A stretch of DNA of 64,000 bases from Gracilibacillus sp. YIM 98692. Lineage in GTDB: Bacteria > Bacillota > Bacilli > Bacillales > Amphibacillaceae. The stretch's first letter is position 1; each line of letters begins with the position of its first letter. The notes under the pieces are model-generated. The model ran no database searches. It had not been told where the DNA came from and worked only from the letters and a program-made list of their open reading frames with translations. The stretch covers positions 124,001-188,000 of the forward strand of contig NZ_WIXM01000004.1 in NCBI RefSeq assembly GCF_010993965.1. Reading direction: 5' to 3'. This document shows, piece by piece, positions 16,628 through 26,747 of this stretch. The position numbers were made by a program, and so were the translations under genes.

Positions 16628-17479
16628 ATGCACCACAAAAAGAAAACACACAGGGAGAGAGTAGAAGAATTATTAAACACCTTAGACAAAGGAGTAAGAG
16701 AATTTGAATATTCGCCAGAGCAATTTGCCGCTGTTTTGGAAATGAAGGCATTAATGCCCTCTTATTCATTTCGAAATCTGATGTTAGCAAAAGCACAGCT
16801 ACCAGGTGCCTCTTTTCTAGCAGGATTTAAGCATTGGAAAGAGTTGGGGCGAAGTGTTCAAAAAGGTGAGCGAGCATTACGGATTCTTGCTCCAAAGATT
16901 GTGAAAAAAGAAAACAAAAAGGGAGAGGAAGAAGACACGTTAGTCGGGTTTGTTGCTATTCCTGTATTTGATGTGTCACAAACAGAAGGAGACCCACTTC
17001 CGATTGATAAATTGCAGATTGAATTGGAAGGGGATTGTCCAGAAGCGCAACAAATTATAGAGGTTGCTACGAAGATGGCCGAAAACGATGATTGTCCCAT
17101 TTTTTATGGGGATACAGGTAATGCCAAGGGTTATTATCAGCCTCATTTACATCGTATTACCGTTTCATCCGCTTTATCGGTCAACCATTGTGCCAAAACT
17201 CTGGTACATGAGCTTGTTCATAGTCGAGTAGATTGTATGGACTATCTGGTGAAATCATCGGAAGAAAAGGAGGTCGTAGCGGAAGGGACAGCGTTTATTA
17301 TTTGTCGTTATTTTGGCTTAGATACGTCTGATTACTCATTTCAATATGTAAAAGGATGGGCAAAGCAATCTGAATCTCCTCTTTTAGATTATGGAGAAAA
17401 GATTGCGAAAACTGCCGGCCAATTAATTCAAGAGTTTGAAACTATACAAAAAGAGATATCCAGCTTACAAACCGCTTAA
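16628..17479 (+). CDS. ardC: ArdC-type antirestriction protein
   Basis: 283 residues, ATG after AGGGAGG. The N-terminal half (MPSYSFRNLMLAKAQLPGAS, FKHWKELGRSVQKGERA, ILAPKI) is the ssDNA-binding ArdC_N domain. The C-terminal half is a zinc metallopeptidase-like domain with HELVH at 194-198 and a downstream acidic EKEVVAEGTAF as third ligand region. ArdC proteins protect the entering plasmid from restriction in the recipient (known for R388 and pSa relatives). It is the first gene after leader L4, consistent with early expression after transfer. Confidence 0.9.
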   Translation: MHHKKKTHRERVEELLNTLDKGVREFEYSPEQFAAVLEMKALMPSYSFRNLMLAKAQLPGASFLAGFKHWKELGRSVQKGERALRILAPKIVKKENKKGEEEDTLVGFVAIPVFDVSQTEGDPLPIDKLQIELEGDCPEAQQIIEVATKMAENDDCPIFYGDTGNAKGYYQPHLHRITVSSALSVNHCAKTLVHELVHSRVDCMDYLVKSSEEKEVVAEGTAFIICRYFGLDTSDYSFQYVKGWAKQSESPLLDYGEKIAKTAGQLIQEFETIQKEISSLQTA

Positions 17480-17511
17480 TAGGTGGTTTTGTATATAAAT
17501 AAATACTAAAA

Positions 17512-17555
17512 GGGAGGTGTTCCCTATCGGTGCATTTAGATAGGGGACACACCCC
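17512..17555 (+). promoter_or_regulatory. Strong hairpin in front of the helicase gene
   Basis: GGGAGGTGTTCCCTATC pairs with GATAGGGGACACACCCC around a 10-nt loop. No T run follows, so it is not a classical terminator. It lies 27 nt before the helicase start and contains a GGGAGG, so it may limit translation, be a processing site or bind a regulator. Confidence 0.5.
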
Positions 17556-17582
17556 TTTCTATCTGTATCGGTAGGATATTTT

Positions 17583-18466
17583 ATGACAACAATTATGGAC
17601 TTAGAAAAAGAGTTTCCAAGGATGTTAGAAGTTCGTTTAGAAAACACCTGGCAACATTCGTTTTGTTATGCCTTAGTGACGGACGAACCTAAAAATCCCC
17701 ATTATCCCAAGAACTTGCTGCTGACTATCATCAGTGGTAATGATTCGACAATTCAAGCAACGAAAGCTGCTATTGATTCTGGTACCAATGGCTTAGCGTT
17801 TGGGTATGGGGAGAAAGATACAACTGATTATCGCTTTCATAGAGATGATAACTTGTTATCTGAAAAAGGGAAATATACGAAGTTTCCTATCTCTATAGAT
17901 CCAAATCGGAAAGCGGTGGCCATTGTCCATAATTCCTTATTAGGAGATGACGAATATGTCCTTTCCTTTGATGGAGATCCAGCAGAGGATATACGTCAAA
18001 TTCTAGGTGGTGGAAATTATGGATTGCATATTTTGCCTGAGTGGAAAGACATCTTATATCAAACTTTATTAGAAAAAGGTTTTATTGAAAAATTAGATTT
18101 CTATTGTGATAAAGGTGTCTTCCCAAATGGCTTTGAGGTATACCGTCTCAAATTTACAGAGGAAGAAGCGGATGATATCGTTAGTGATTTAATTAAACGA
18201 AACATCCTAACATTCCCTAAAAGTGGGACTGGTACCAAAGTAAAAGAAATTCAGGATTTATCATCTTATCTAGTGGAGCACATGGATGATGCCGTGGAAA
18301 AATTATCAGAGGAGATAGAGCCAGAGCAGAATCCATTAACAGATGATATTTTTCCGTATTTCAATGAGTACAAAAGGCCTTTATTCCCTGTGCAAGGACA
18401 TGTGGCAACCGCTATTGCCAAACGCTTGAAAAAGCAGAAATCCATGTTATTACAAGGAGAAATGTC
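17583..18466 (+). CDS. SF2 helicase, 5' exon (before the group II intron)
   Basis: Encodes the first 294 residues plus two bases of codon 295 of a roughly 1102-residue helicase. The ATG follows GGTAGGA. The N-terminal 250 residues have no recognised domain. Near the exon end, FPVQGHVATAIAKRLKKQK looks like the segment preceding motif I, and LLQGEM begins the Walker A loop. Without splicing, translation runs ten codons into the intron and stops at 18503. Joined to the second exon it reads GEMSTGKS, a perfect GxxxxGKS motif, which fixes the splice junction. Confidence 0.85.
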
Positions 18467-21253
18467 GTGCGAAACGTTCAACAGTGAAAAGCTGATGCAC
18501 TAGGTTCTTATCACTAAGAGCCTAGGAGAACTCATATCTGGAAAGGTGGAATGATGGGGAAACGCCTTGAAACGCCTTCCCTAAGCTCCGACAAGCAATA
18601 AGGTTCGGTGTATAATGTAACCTTATTGTTTGAAGCTCGGTAAAGTCGGCAGAGAGAAGTCGTAAGGATACGAGAACTCTTGTATCCACGAAAGCGATCC
18701 AGAGGTGGATTGTACTTCCTATATGCCGGGGGTCATTAAAAGCCTGATATGGTGAGAATGTTCAAAAGGAACTGACGAACTGGCGAATGAAAGAGTCTAT
18801 ATCTCCGGAGTATAGAAATTGTACTCACGCATTGTTCAAATGTGGCAATAGTGGTGGAGTAAGAATGACATTTATGAAACACCATATTCGATTATAGGTC
18901 GAGTCGTTATTGCAGGCTCATAGTCAGCACCTAAGTCAAGCATTGATACAGATGTGGGAACGTTGGAAGCTAGAGCGTGGAGTTAGCACCAACTAAGAAG
19001 CGTTACAAGGGAAAAACATAACCTTGTTTAACTTTAGTGAAAGTAGAGGCACGAGCGAAGAAACTTCTGTAATGGAAGAGGAGCAGCAGCCTCAAGACGG
19101 TGATTACTTATGGGATACTCGTTCACTAATGGATTCCTGTATGACTCAAAAGGTCACAGCATCCAATGATTGGAGCGTGATATACCATTAAACAAATGGC
19201 GAATAAAGGACCAAGCGAAAAGAAATTACGACATGTTGAGTATTATGGATTACAAGACACTTTCGATGACCTATATGCTGAAAGCAAACAGGGTAAGACA
19301 TTCAAGAAATTAATGCAGTTAATAACCTCAAAGAACAATATTCTATTAGCATATAGGAATTTAAAGAGGAATAGCGGTAGTCCAACCGCTGGAGTAGATG
19401 GAATAACTATCTATGACATTGAGAAACTCTCAGAAAGTGAATTCATTAAAATTGTTCGGAAAAGGTTCTCTTTCTACAACCCTCGCAAGGTTAAAAGAGT
19501 CGAGATACCTAAACCAAACGGAAAAAAACGACCACTTGGCATTCCTTCCTTATGGGATAGGATTGCTCAACAAAGCATTCTACAAATACTAGAACCTATT
19601 TGTGAAGCAAAGTTCAACAAGCATAGTTATGGTTTCCGCCCTAATCGTTCAACAGAACACGCAATAGCTGATTTGAATGTGAGGATAAACAGAGGATATC
19701 TACACTATGTCGTAGACGTCGACATAAAAGGGTTCTTCGATGAAGTATCACATACAAAACTAATGCGTCAAATGTGGACAATGGGAATAAGGGACAAACA
19801 GCTTTTAGTTATAATCAGAAGGATGCTAAAAGCACCAATTGTCCTTCCTAATGGAAAAACTATCTATCCTAAAAAGGGTACACCACAAGGTGGGGTCCTA
19901 TCCCCATTACTTGCTAATGTGTATCTGAATGAATTTGATTGGTGGATAGCCCATCAATGGGAGGAACGTAACTTAAAGGAACTCAAACCTTTATTCAAGA
20001 AAAGTGGGGAACGAATACGAAGCTATGAATACAAAAAAATGAGAAAGACTACAGGTCTCAAGGAGATATACTTCGTTCGGTATGCAGATGACTTTAAAAT
20101 CATTTGTCGCAATAGAAATACCGCTGAACGAATTTTCATGGCTACTAAAGATTGGTTAAATGAAAGACTTAAACTGTCTATCTCAGAAGAAAAATCTGGA
20201 GTTACCAATCTTATAAAACGCACCTGCGAATTCTTGGGTTTTAGTATTAAAGCAATAAAGAAAGGCAAACAAACTAAAAATGCGAATAAATATGTGGTCA
20301 AATCTCACGTGTCACCTAAAGCGATTAAGAGAATAAACGATTCTCTTAAATCGCAAATCAATAAAATCCAACAAAGTCCTAACAGTCACAAAACGATTGA
20401 GGAAATTATCAAATACAACAGTATGGTAATAGGGATACACAATTACTACCGTATCGCTACTCACTGCAATGAAGACTTCTCAAAACTTCACAAGCATATT
20501 AACCGTACTATGTACAACCGTTTTAGGAAAAAGGGGTATACTCGTCATGGTAATTACGATGGAAAGGATAAAGGTTTAAAGCCATATCTTAAATCCAAAC
20601 GATTAAGGTATTTAATGGAGACACCCATATTACCGATTGGATATATTCAAACGAAAAAACCCCTTAACAAAAGGACAGCCATAAACAAGTACACTCCAGA
20701 AGGTAGAAAGTTAATTCATAAAGAATTAACCGAAGTACCGGAATGGAAAATAAAATGGTTAAGGGATCATCCTACTATAGGTAGAAACTCTTCTATTGAA
20801 TATTTAGATAACAGGATTTCTAAATTTATTGCACAGAAGGGGAAATGTGGGGTTACAAAAGTGGAACTACTTATGAATGAAATTCACTGTCATCATATAG
20901 TCCCATACCACCTATCACAAGATGACTCATACCAAAACTTGATTATTGTTCGGAAAGATATCCATAAACTAATACACGCAACCAAATCGAACACGATCAA
21001 GGAACTTATATCTGCTATAAACCTAAAACAAGATCACCTCGATAAATTGAATGAACTAAGGACAACAGTTGGAAATGAACCAATTCAGAGCTAAATAAAC
21101 CGAAGCTTGGTTATCGCTAAACACAAACTGTTGAGAGCGAGATAACAAACATTTAGTGATCATCGTTGGAACGCCGTATGCGGTGAAAGTCGCACGTACG
21201 GTGTGGAGCGGGGGAAAAGGTGGCGATGACATCAAAACCTTACCTATCGCTAT
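18467..21253 (+). mobile_element. Group II intron inside the helicase Walker A codons
   Basis: The 5' end is GTGCG, matching the group II consensus GUGYG, and the 3' end is ...CTATCGCTAT. Removing these 2787 nt restores the helicase frame exactly. Between them lie about 730 nt of ribozyme domains I-III, the reverse transcriptase gene in domain IV, and a domain V hairpin near 21171-21204 (CGTATGCG GTGAAAGT CGCACGTACG). Domain VI follows with its short final stem. It appears complete, and splicing would be required for helicase function. Confidence 0.93.
19196..21094 (+). CDS. ltrA: Group II intron reverse transcriptase/maturase with HNH endonuclease
   Basis: 632 residues. Reverse transcriptase blocks are in order: KRPLGIP (RT1), SYGFRPNRSTEHAI, DVDIKGFFD, GTPQGGVLSPLLANVYLNE, and the catalytic YADD at 296-299. 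A maturase (X) domain follows (about 400-500), then a C-terminal HNH nuclease with CHHIVPYHLSQDD and a final IHKLIHA. This set is typical of retrohoming group II introns, and all domains are intact. It is encoded in intron domain IV in the direction of the host gene. Confidence 0.96.
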   Translation: MANKGPSEKKLRHVEYYGLQDTFDDLYAESKQGKTFKKLMQLITSKNNILLAYRNLKRNSGSPTAGVDGITIYDIEKLSESEFIKIVRKRFSFYNPRKVKRVEIPKPNGKKRPLGIPSLWDRIAQQSILQILEPICEAKFNKHSYGFRPNRSTEHAIADLNVRINRGYLHYVVDVDIKGFFDEVSHTKLMRQMWTMGIRDKQLLVIIRRMLKAPIVLPNGKTIYPKKGTPQGGVLSPLLANVYLNEFDWWIAHQWEERNLKELKPLFKKSGERIRSYEYKKMRKTTGLKEIYFVRYADDFKIICRNRNTAERIFMATKDWLNERLKLSISEEKSGVTNLIKRTCEFLGFSIKAIKKGKQTKNANKYVVKSHVSPKAIKRINDSLKSQINKIQQSPNSHKTIEEIIKYNSMVIGIHNYYRIATHCNEDFSKLHKHINRTMYNRFRKKGYTRHGNYDGKDKGLKPYLKSKRLRYLMETPILPIGYIQTKKPLNKRTAINKYTPEGRKLIHKELTEVPEWKIKWLRDHPTIGRNSSIEYLDNRISKFIAQKGKCGVTKVELLMNEIHCHHIVPYHLSQDDSYQNLIIVRKDIHKLIHATKSNTIKELISAINLKQDHLDKLNELRTTVGNEPIQS

Positions 21254-23678
21254 GACAGGAAAATCGGTGATGCTCACCGCTATAGCGGATGCGTACCATC
21301 GAGAAAAAGGAAATAAAGGCTTTTTTGCTTGCCTCATGGTACCACCTAGTTTAACGAAAAAGTGGCCAGAAGAAATTCGAGAGGTACTTCCAGATGCAAG
21401 GGTACATGTCATTACAAATACTGAGCAATTAATCCAGTATCACACAGCATGGACTAAAGCAGGAAGGAGAAAACCGCGAAAGCCTACATTCTTTGTTATT
21501 TCATTTACCACGATGAGAGGAGATTGTGCGATCCATCCTGCAACAGATTATGAACAAATTGCGACGACCTTAGAAAAAACAGATAGTGATCGCTCTTATT
21601 ATCGTGACGGATATTATTGTCCGGATTGTGGTCATCCACACCAGGTGGTTGAGTCCACGAAACTCGAAATGTCAGAAGAAGGCGAAGAAGTAAAAGTGCA
21701 AGAGAAACGAGATATGAAAGAAAATGAGTGGGGGAGTGCAAGAAGGCTGCATTCCAATAATGGAAAGTATCAAAATGCTTTCTGTTTAGAGTGTGGTGCT
21801 AGTCTTTGGACGAAAAAAACACCTAATCGTTATCACTCTTTTAAAGAGTGGACCAAACATGAAAATAAAGTAGCGCATGCTGCTGCAAATGGTAATCATC
21901 GACTCGTGAAGCATCTGCAATTATCTCAACCGGATATTCCAAAGCAAAAAGGAAATCCGAGGCGTATTGCAAGCATTGAGTATATAAGGAGGAAAATGAA
22001 GAACTTCTTTGATATGACACTTGTAGATGAAATTCACGAATTGAAAAGTGGAATGACAGCGCAAGGAAATAGTCTCGGCTCTCTAGTTGCAGTGAGTAAA
22101 AAAGTCGTAGGTGCGACAGGAACATTGTTTGGCGGTCGTGCGGAAGATGTTTATTATTTACTATGGCGTTTATTCCCTTCTATGATGGTTGACTCAGGTT
22201 TTCAATATTCGAATGTCCGCCCTTGGAATGAGGAGTTTGGCAATATTGAAACAACAACCGTGGAACAGAAAGATCGTGGAGAACAGACGAACAAACAAAG
22301 TCGAGGAGGAACAAGGCGTTCTGAAAAAGTCTTACCTGGTATATCACCGTTTGTATTTGGGAAATTCCTGGTACACAATTCGGTATTAGTTCGATTAGTT
22401 GATGTGTGGCCGGATCCAGTTGAATTGGTGAATGTTCCGACTATGCTAGTCGACATGGATAAAGATATTCGATCTAATTATGCAAACATGGTAAGCACGT
22501 TTGAGAATGAAATAGAAAAGCGAAAAGACGGGAAAAAATTATATTTACCGCTAACGCAAAATGGTATTGCTTATCCTGATAATCCGTTTACGTATCCAGA
22601 TGTCTGGTATAGAAACGAAGCAGGAGAACGTGAACGTATTTGGTCAGCATTACACATTCCAGAGGAACGTCTAACTAATAAAGAGAAAAAATTGCAAGAA
22701 ATTGTACGAGGCGAAATGGGAGAATCTCGGCCATCAATTGTGTATGTACGTGATACAGGTTCTTCTGTAAAAGGTAGAGACGTTCGTCCCCGCTTAAAAA
22801 ACGTACTAGAGCAAATAGGAGCGAAAGTAGGCATATTAGATACGTCAACAACCGCTACCAATGCTCGAAGTGATTGGCTAAGAAAAAAGGTAGAACAAGA
22901 AGGATACGATGTCATTATCGTATCACAGGAACTGGTAAAGGTAGGATTGGATTTATTATGTACGCCAACACTGATCTTTTACCAATTCTCTTGGTCCTTG
23001 TTTACTATTAATCAAGCATCACGTAGAGCTTGGAGGATTTCACAAGATCGAGAGTGCAGGCTTTTTTATATTGCGTATAAAGATTGTTATCAGGAACAGA
23101 TGGCAACCCTTATTGCACAAAAGAACAAAGCAGCAAGCGCCATTAATGGTGAAGTTTCTTCCGATGGTTTATCCGCGATGTTAGGGGATGATGGGGATCT
23201 ACAAAGTATGCTTATCAAATCCATTAAGAATGGTGAAACCCTAAAAGGTTCTACAGAAGAATGGGTGAATCAATCTTCTGATAGAGCTCGCGAGCTATTA
23301 CAAGGTGTTGGCAAGAAGAAGTCTCTATCGGTTTCTGATCAATTAAAAGCATGGATCATACAACGCATTGAAACGGAAGCGACACGTAATATTTTATTAC
23401 GGAAACAAGAAGAGATTGCTGTGCGCATAAAAAATCGAGAGGTACCTGGGTTTACAGTCCAAAAGGATACGTTAGAAGTAGATCTTATCGAAGCATTTGG
23501 TTTTGATCTGGTATCCGATGGTGCTGTACTCAAGCACTTAGTAAACCAAGAATCGAAACCAGCTGTATCTAAGACTTCATCGTTTGATGCTTCTATTTTT
23601 GAAGTGAAGCAAAAATCAAAGAAAATAAGAGGAAAAAAAGAACCAGTTGCTGGGCAACTAGGATTCGAACTATTTTAA
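21254..23678 (+). CDS. SF2 helicase, 3' exon (after the intron)
   Basis: Supplies the last base of codon 295 and the remaining 807 residues. It starts TGKSVMLTAIADAY (rest of motif I). It has a zinc-ribbon-like insertion with CPDCG and CLECG pairs, motif II as DEIH (LVDEIHELKSG), motif III-like GATGTL and a motif VI region INQASRRAWRISQ. These place it among SNF2/DEAD-like SF2 ATPases. An ATG at 21156 gives a longer frame but lies in the intron. The product probably unwinds or remodels plasmid DNA; the substrate is unknown. The next gene follows 16 nt later. Confidence 0.88.
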
Positions 23679-23694
23679 AGGGGAGGAATATGGG

Positions 23695-24381
23695 ATGATG
23701 GAATTTTTACAAGGGGTGTTAGGGTTCCTTTTGAACCTTGCCCAATTTAAATTCGAGATGATGTTAGGATTTGCAGTAGCAATTGAATGCTTGTGGGTGG
23801 AAAATTGGATAAAGCAACACATGAAAGAATATATGCAGCAGCAAGTAGAGCTACGAGAGTATCGAAATCCACTATTGGAAAAAGCAGAAAAAGAGGAAGA
23901 AGTGGTACAAACGGCAGAAGATATGGCCGATTCTGTACATAAAGAACCAGTGGTATCAGAACTAGATGAAGCGGCAGTGCAGTTATTAGAGGATTTGCAA
24001 GCAGAATTTGCCGAAGAGGATCAACCAGAAGAACCTTGTATCCATGTTGAAGCGGAAAATTGTCTCACTATGGAAGATTGGTCTGTAGATGAAAACATCG
24101 ATGAAATTGCATCAGATGATCGACCAACCTTCCAACCACAAGAAAGCTTTGTCGCATCGGTTGTAGGCTTCGAAGCAAATTTTCTTCATTTAAATTGTTC
24201 GGGGAGAAGAACATGGAAGCAAGTAGCAGATCATATTCACTCAGCATCCATTGAACTCGGTGATTTAGTGTTGGTGCATTGTGATGAACAGAATGTCGTT
24301 ACATCTATATTAACTTTAGATACGGATGTATCAGATGATTATATTATTCCAGATGAAGAATATGATCGAAAAATTGTATAA
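23695..24381 (+). CDS. Membrane-anchored acidic protein, 228 residues
   Basis: ATG after AAAGGGGAGG. A hydrophobic N-terminal segment (LGFLLNLAQF, MMLGFAVAIECLWV) probably anchors it. A very acidic helical middle (about 60-140) and a compact C-terminal domain (about 140-210; SFVASVVGFEANFLHLNC, LGDLVLVHC) follow, the latter resembling a small beta-barrel. No family is recognised. It is in the helicase operon, and a hairpin with T run follows the stop. Confidence 0.65.
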   Translation: MMEFLQGVLGFLLNLAQFKFEMMLGFAVAIECLWVENWIKQHMKEYMQQQVELREYRNPLLEKAEKEEEVVQTAEDMADSVHKEPVVSELDEAAVQLLEDLQAEFAEEDQPEEPCIHVEAENCLTMEDWSVDENIDEIASDDRPTFQPQESFVASVVGFEANFLHLNCSGRRTWKQVADHIHSASIELGDLVLVHCDEQNVVTSILTLDTDVSDDYIIPDEEYDRKIV

Positions 24382-24683
24382 GGAAAGGAGAGCGACATTT
24401 GTCGCCCTTTTCCCATAGGGAAAAAAACATTTTTTCTTATTTTTTTCTATGGGAAAGGTTAAACTATTACTCGGAGGTGGTACTTATTACCCAAAAAAGG
24501 GTAATTTTACTTATTTGTTAGGATAAAAAGTACCTTTTTATAAATAAATTTGCCTACATCGACATGGTTCGACTGAACTATACAAAAAACTTAGGTAAAC
24601 TATAAAAGTATTTTTTTAAAAGGACTTTTACAATCATCAATTTATCAATTTTATTATGTATTAACTTTTAATGGGGTGACAAT
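24382..24683 (+). other. Intergenic region with stacked terminator-like hairpins
   Basis: Holds three stems: GCGAC-ATTT-GTCGC followed by CCTTTT (24392-24411); a longer one in which CCTTTTCCCATAG pairs with CTATGGGAAAGG around an AT-only loop (24406-24458); and TTACCC-A6-GGGTAA followed by TTTT (24488-24508). The first two compete for the same CCTTTT. The rest is AT-rich and could hold the promoter of the next gene, but I see no clear hexamers. Confidence 0.5.
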
Positions 24684-25352
24684 ATGCTGTTAGCAGAAGA
24701 AAAAATAGAAGATGTGGTGAAAGACTTTCGAAAAAAGAAATTAAACGTTGGGTATATGAAATTTAAGGTGAATATGATGGATCATCAACATCAATCACCC
24801 AATCTGGTCTTACATAGTGACACGACAGAAGGGGTACAACAACAAGCGGATTATTATGATAACATTTCTGATAATCTCATGGCGCTTCAACATCAACTGT
24901 TAAAACCTTTATATGACCATTTACAAGGACTTTATGAAGTAGAAATAGCAGTGGATGATGAGGGGCATTTTTTAATGGATTCGGTATCTATTAAGTTGCA
25001 ACTGTTATTACCACAAGGTATTGATAACATGAAAGCTCATTTATATACACGTTTACAACCTTATTGTCTCCTTTATAAATATATTCATAAGATGGAATTT
25101 AAAGGAACTAGAGGACAACTTCGCAACGTGTTGTTTCATGCTGAACTGAATCCAAAGGAAATCAACAAAATCTTTAAGCAATCTCAAGTGAATTATAATA
25201 TTTTGAATCATTGGATGACGATCGTTCATAAAGTTTGTCGAGATATTTACACAGATAATGAGCACTCTTATTCAAATGGGTTTCGGGTTGTTGCGGGGAA
25301 GATGCATTATCATAATCGTACTATTCGTCGTATGAAGAAGTTTACATTATAA
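24684..25352 (+). CDS. Unknown 222-residue protein
   Basis: ATG after AATGGGGTGAC. A soluble, mixed helical protein without recognised motif, rich in His, Gln and Tyr (MMDHQHQSPNLVLHSD, QQQADYYDNIS). The basic C-terminus (MHYHNRTIRRMKKFTL) might contact nucleic acid. It opens a run of genes separated by under 30 nt that includes a membrane protein and a Cys-rich protein, so they likely share a function. Confidence 0.6.
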   Translation: MLLAEEKIEDVVKDFRKKKLNVGYMKFKVNMMDHQHQSPNLVLHSDTTEGVQQQADYYDNISDNLMALQHQLLKPLYDHLQGLYEVEIAVDDEGHFLMDSVSIKLQLLLPQGIDNMKAHLYTRLQPYCLLYKYIHKMEFKGTRGQLRNVLFHAELNPKEINKIFKQSQVNYNILNHWMTIVHKVCRDIYTDNEHSYSNGFRVVAGKMHYHNRTIRRMKKFTL

Positions 25353-25368
25353 AAGAAGGGGATGTCAT

Positions 25369-25917
25369 ATGTACTGGATTTACACAGGAATGGTTGATTT
25401 TGTACCTAAACCGGAGGAACGTCAACAATCTGCTACGGGTAATGGTATAGAGCAAAAAGATATGGGAAGTTTCTTTATGGAGATGGGGGCTTCCCTCGAT
25501 GAATACGCACCACTTGTTGGGTTTTTATTTACAGCTATCCTAGCTTTAATGTTTGTATATGGTGTTGTTAAACTAGGATATGCTCTTACGACGAAGACGG
25601 GGATGCAATTAAAAGGGTCTACAGGAATGTTGATTACCATCCCCATTATCGTGGTGTCGGTTCGATTGTTTTTTATCTTTTCCTTTACAACAAAAAAACC
25701 GGATGTTACACTCATTGTAAGTGATGTGATAGCTTTTGTTCAAGGAACTGGGTTTTATACCGCTTTAGGAATGGTCTTAATTGCCTTGATTATGCGGTTG
25801 TTTTATAAATTACTCAATCACCCAGAGTATGGTAGGTGGAGTAAACGGCTCTTTCAAGGAGCTGTCCTCCTTACCATTTTATCTGCTATCATGCCGACTG
25901 TAATTCAGAGCATTTAA
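25369..25917 (+). CDS. Integral membrane protein, 182 residues
   Basis: ATG after AAGAAGGGGATG. About four membrane segments: LVGFLFTAILALMFVYGVV, MLITIPIIVVSVRLFFIF, GFYTALGMVLIALIMRLF and FQGAVLLTILSAIMP. The first 45 residues are hydrophilic. Size and topology resemble small membrane subunits of Gram-positive type IV secretion systems, but no specific family is recognised, so that remains inference from context. Confidence 0.6.
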   Translation: MYWIYTGMVDFVPKPEERQQSATGNGIEQKDMGSFFMEMGASLDEYAPLVGFLFTAILALMFVYGVVKLGYALTTKTGMQLKGSTGMLITIPIIVVSVRLFFIFSFTTKKPDVTLIVSDVIAFVQGTGFYTALGMVLIALIMRLFYKLLNHPEYGRWSKRLFQGAVLLTILSAIMPTVIQSI

Positions 25918-25940
25918 GCATGGAGTGGAGGGGGATTACG

Positions 25941-26594
25941 ATGCTACGTGTTGTCGTGGATAATACGATAAAATATAAAAGAAAGAAAAAGGACATTCCA
26001 ACTTGTCGTACACATTGCGAACTGTTTGATCCATTCACTGAAGAATGTGGCGTATTTAAAGATGTAAAAGTAGATGATCCAAGCATTGCCATCCGCTGTG
26101 GTCATATGATTCCGAAAGAGGAACCAGAAGATGAATCTCTTTATCTTCCTTCGACGATAGAGGATGAGGAGGAGTCTGATTATGTTTTAACAGAAGAGAT
26201 CGTATCTTATGATAACGATAATACATTCTATGAATTTAACGGGGAAAAATTTGTGGAAAAGGATTCTTCTTATCCGTCTAAACCAGATTATGATTCCCAA
26301 CGAGAAGATGCGATTTGGTATATTTCAGAGGACGAGTCATTTGGTTGCTGGATTATTAATAAATCGAAACATAAATTTTTGGATGTTAGCCATACAAAAG
26401 AAGTAAAAAAAGGATGGCATGAAAAGGTATATCAATCTCCTTTTCCGCTTCATGATCACAAAGCTGCGTTAACCTTAGCGTCCAAAATGGTGTGGTTTGT
26501 GGATAGAGATGGTTATGGTCAGTATGCGTTATTGCATGATGGGAAAGTAGCTATGATTTCATCTCCTCGTCCGAAGGGCTGGAAGCCATCCTAA
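25941..26594 (+). CDS. Cys-rich acidic protein of unknown function, 217 residues
   Basis: An upstream ATG at 25920 is in frame, but GTGGAGGGGG positions the one at 25941. The start contains a four-cysteine cluster (CRTHC, ECGVF, RCGHM within residues 22-56) that could bind zinc. A very acidic linker follows, then a C-terminal domain rich in aromatic residues (AIWYISEDESFGCWIINK). No family is recognised. It is the last gene before the leader at 26.66 kb. Confidence 0.6.
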   Translation: MLRVVVDNTIKYKRKKKDIPTCRTHCELFDPFTEECGVFKDVKVDDPSIAIRCGHMIPKEEPEDESLYLPSTIEDEEESDYVLTEEIVSYDNDNTFYEFNGEKFVEKDSSYPSKPDYDSQREDAIWYISEDESFGCWIINKSKHKFLDVSHTKEVKKGWHEKVYQSPFPLHDHKAALTLASKMVWFVDRDGYGQYALLHDGKVAMISSPRPKGWKPS

Positions 26595-26623
26595 ATTCGT
26601 ATCTATGCAGAGAATTATATTTT

Positions 26624-26720
26624 TGCTATAATAACGTTAATAATGAATAGCAAAAGGGAGTCCCCCTAACAGACCTAGGTATGTTGCATACCTACTTTGT
26701 TAGGTGGGCTCTTTTTTTTT
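26624..26720 (+). ncRNA. Leader L5: promoter and long terminator before the pseudo-receiver gene
   Basis: An extended -10 (TGC TATAAT, 26624-26632) is followed within 30 nt by AAAGGGAGTCCCCCTAACA. GAGTCCCCCTAACA pairs with TGTTAGGTGGGCTC, nine T follow, and an inner hairpin AGGTATG / CATACCT is enclosed. The opening GGGAGTCCCCC is nearly the same as in leader L6 (GGGAATCCCCC). It lacks the GCAACC/GGTT hairpin of L1-L4 but has the same role by position. Confidence 0.65.
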
Positions 26721-26747
26721 GCTTGTAGTGGAAAGGAGGTCTTTTTC

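Noticed and set aside
21156-21253. ATG at 21156 as start of the helicase
   Set aside because: It lies in intron domains V/VI. The frame continues only because the intron end is open; the exon junction restores a proper Walker A motif and joins to the 5' exon.
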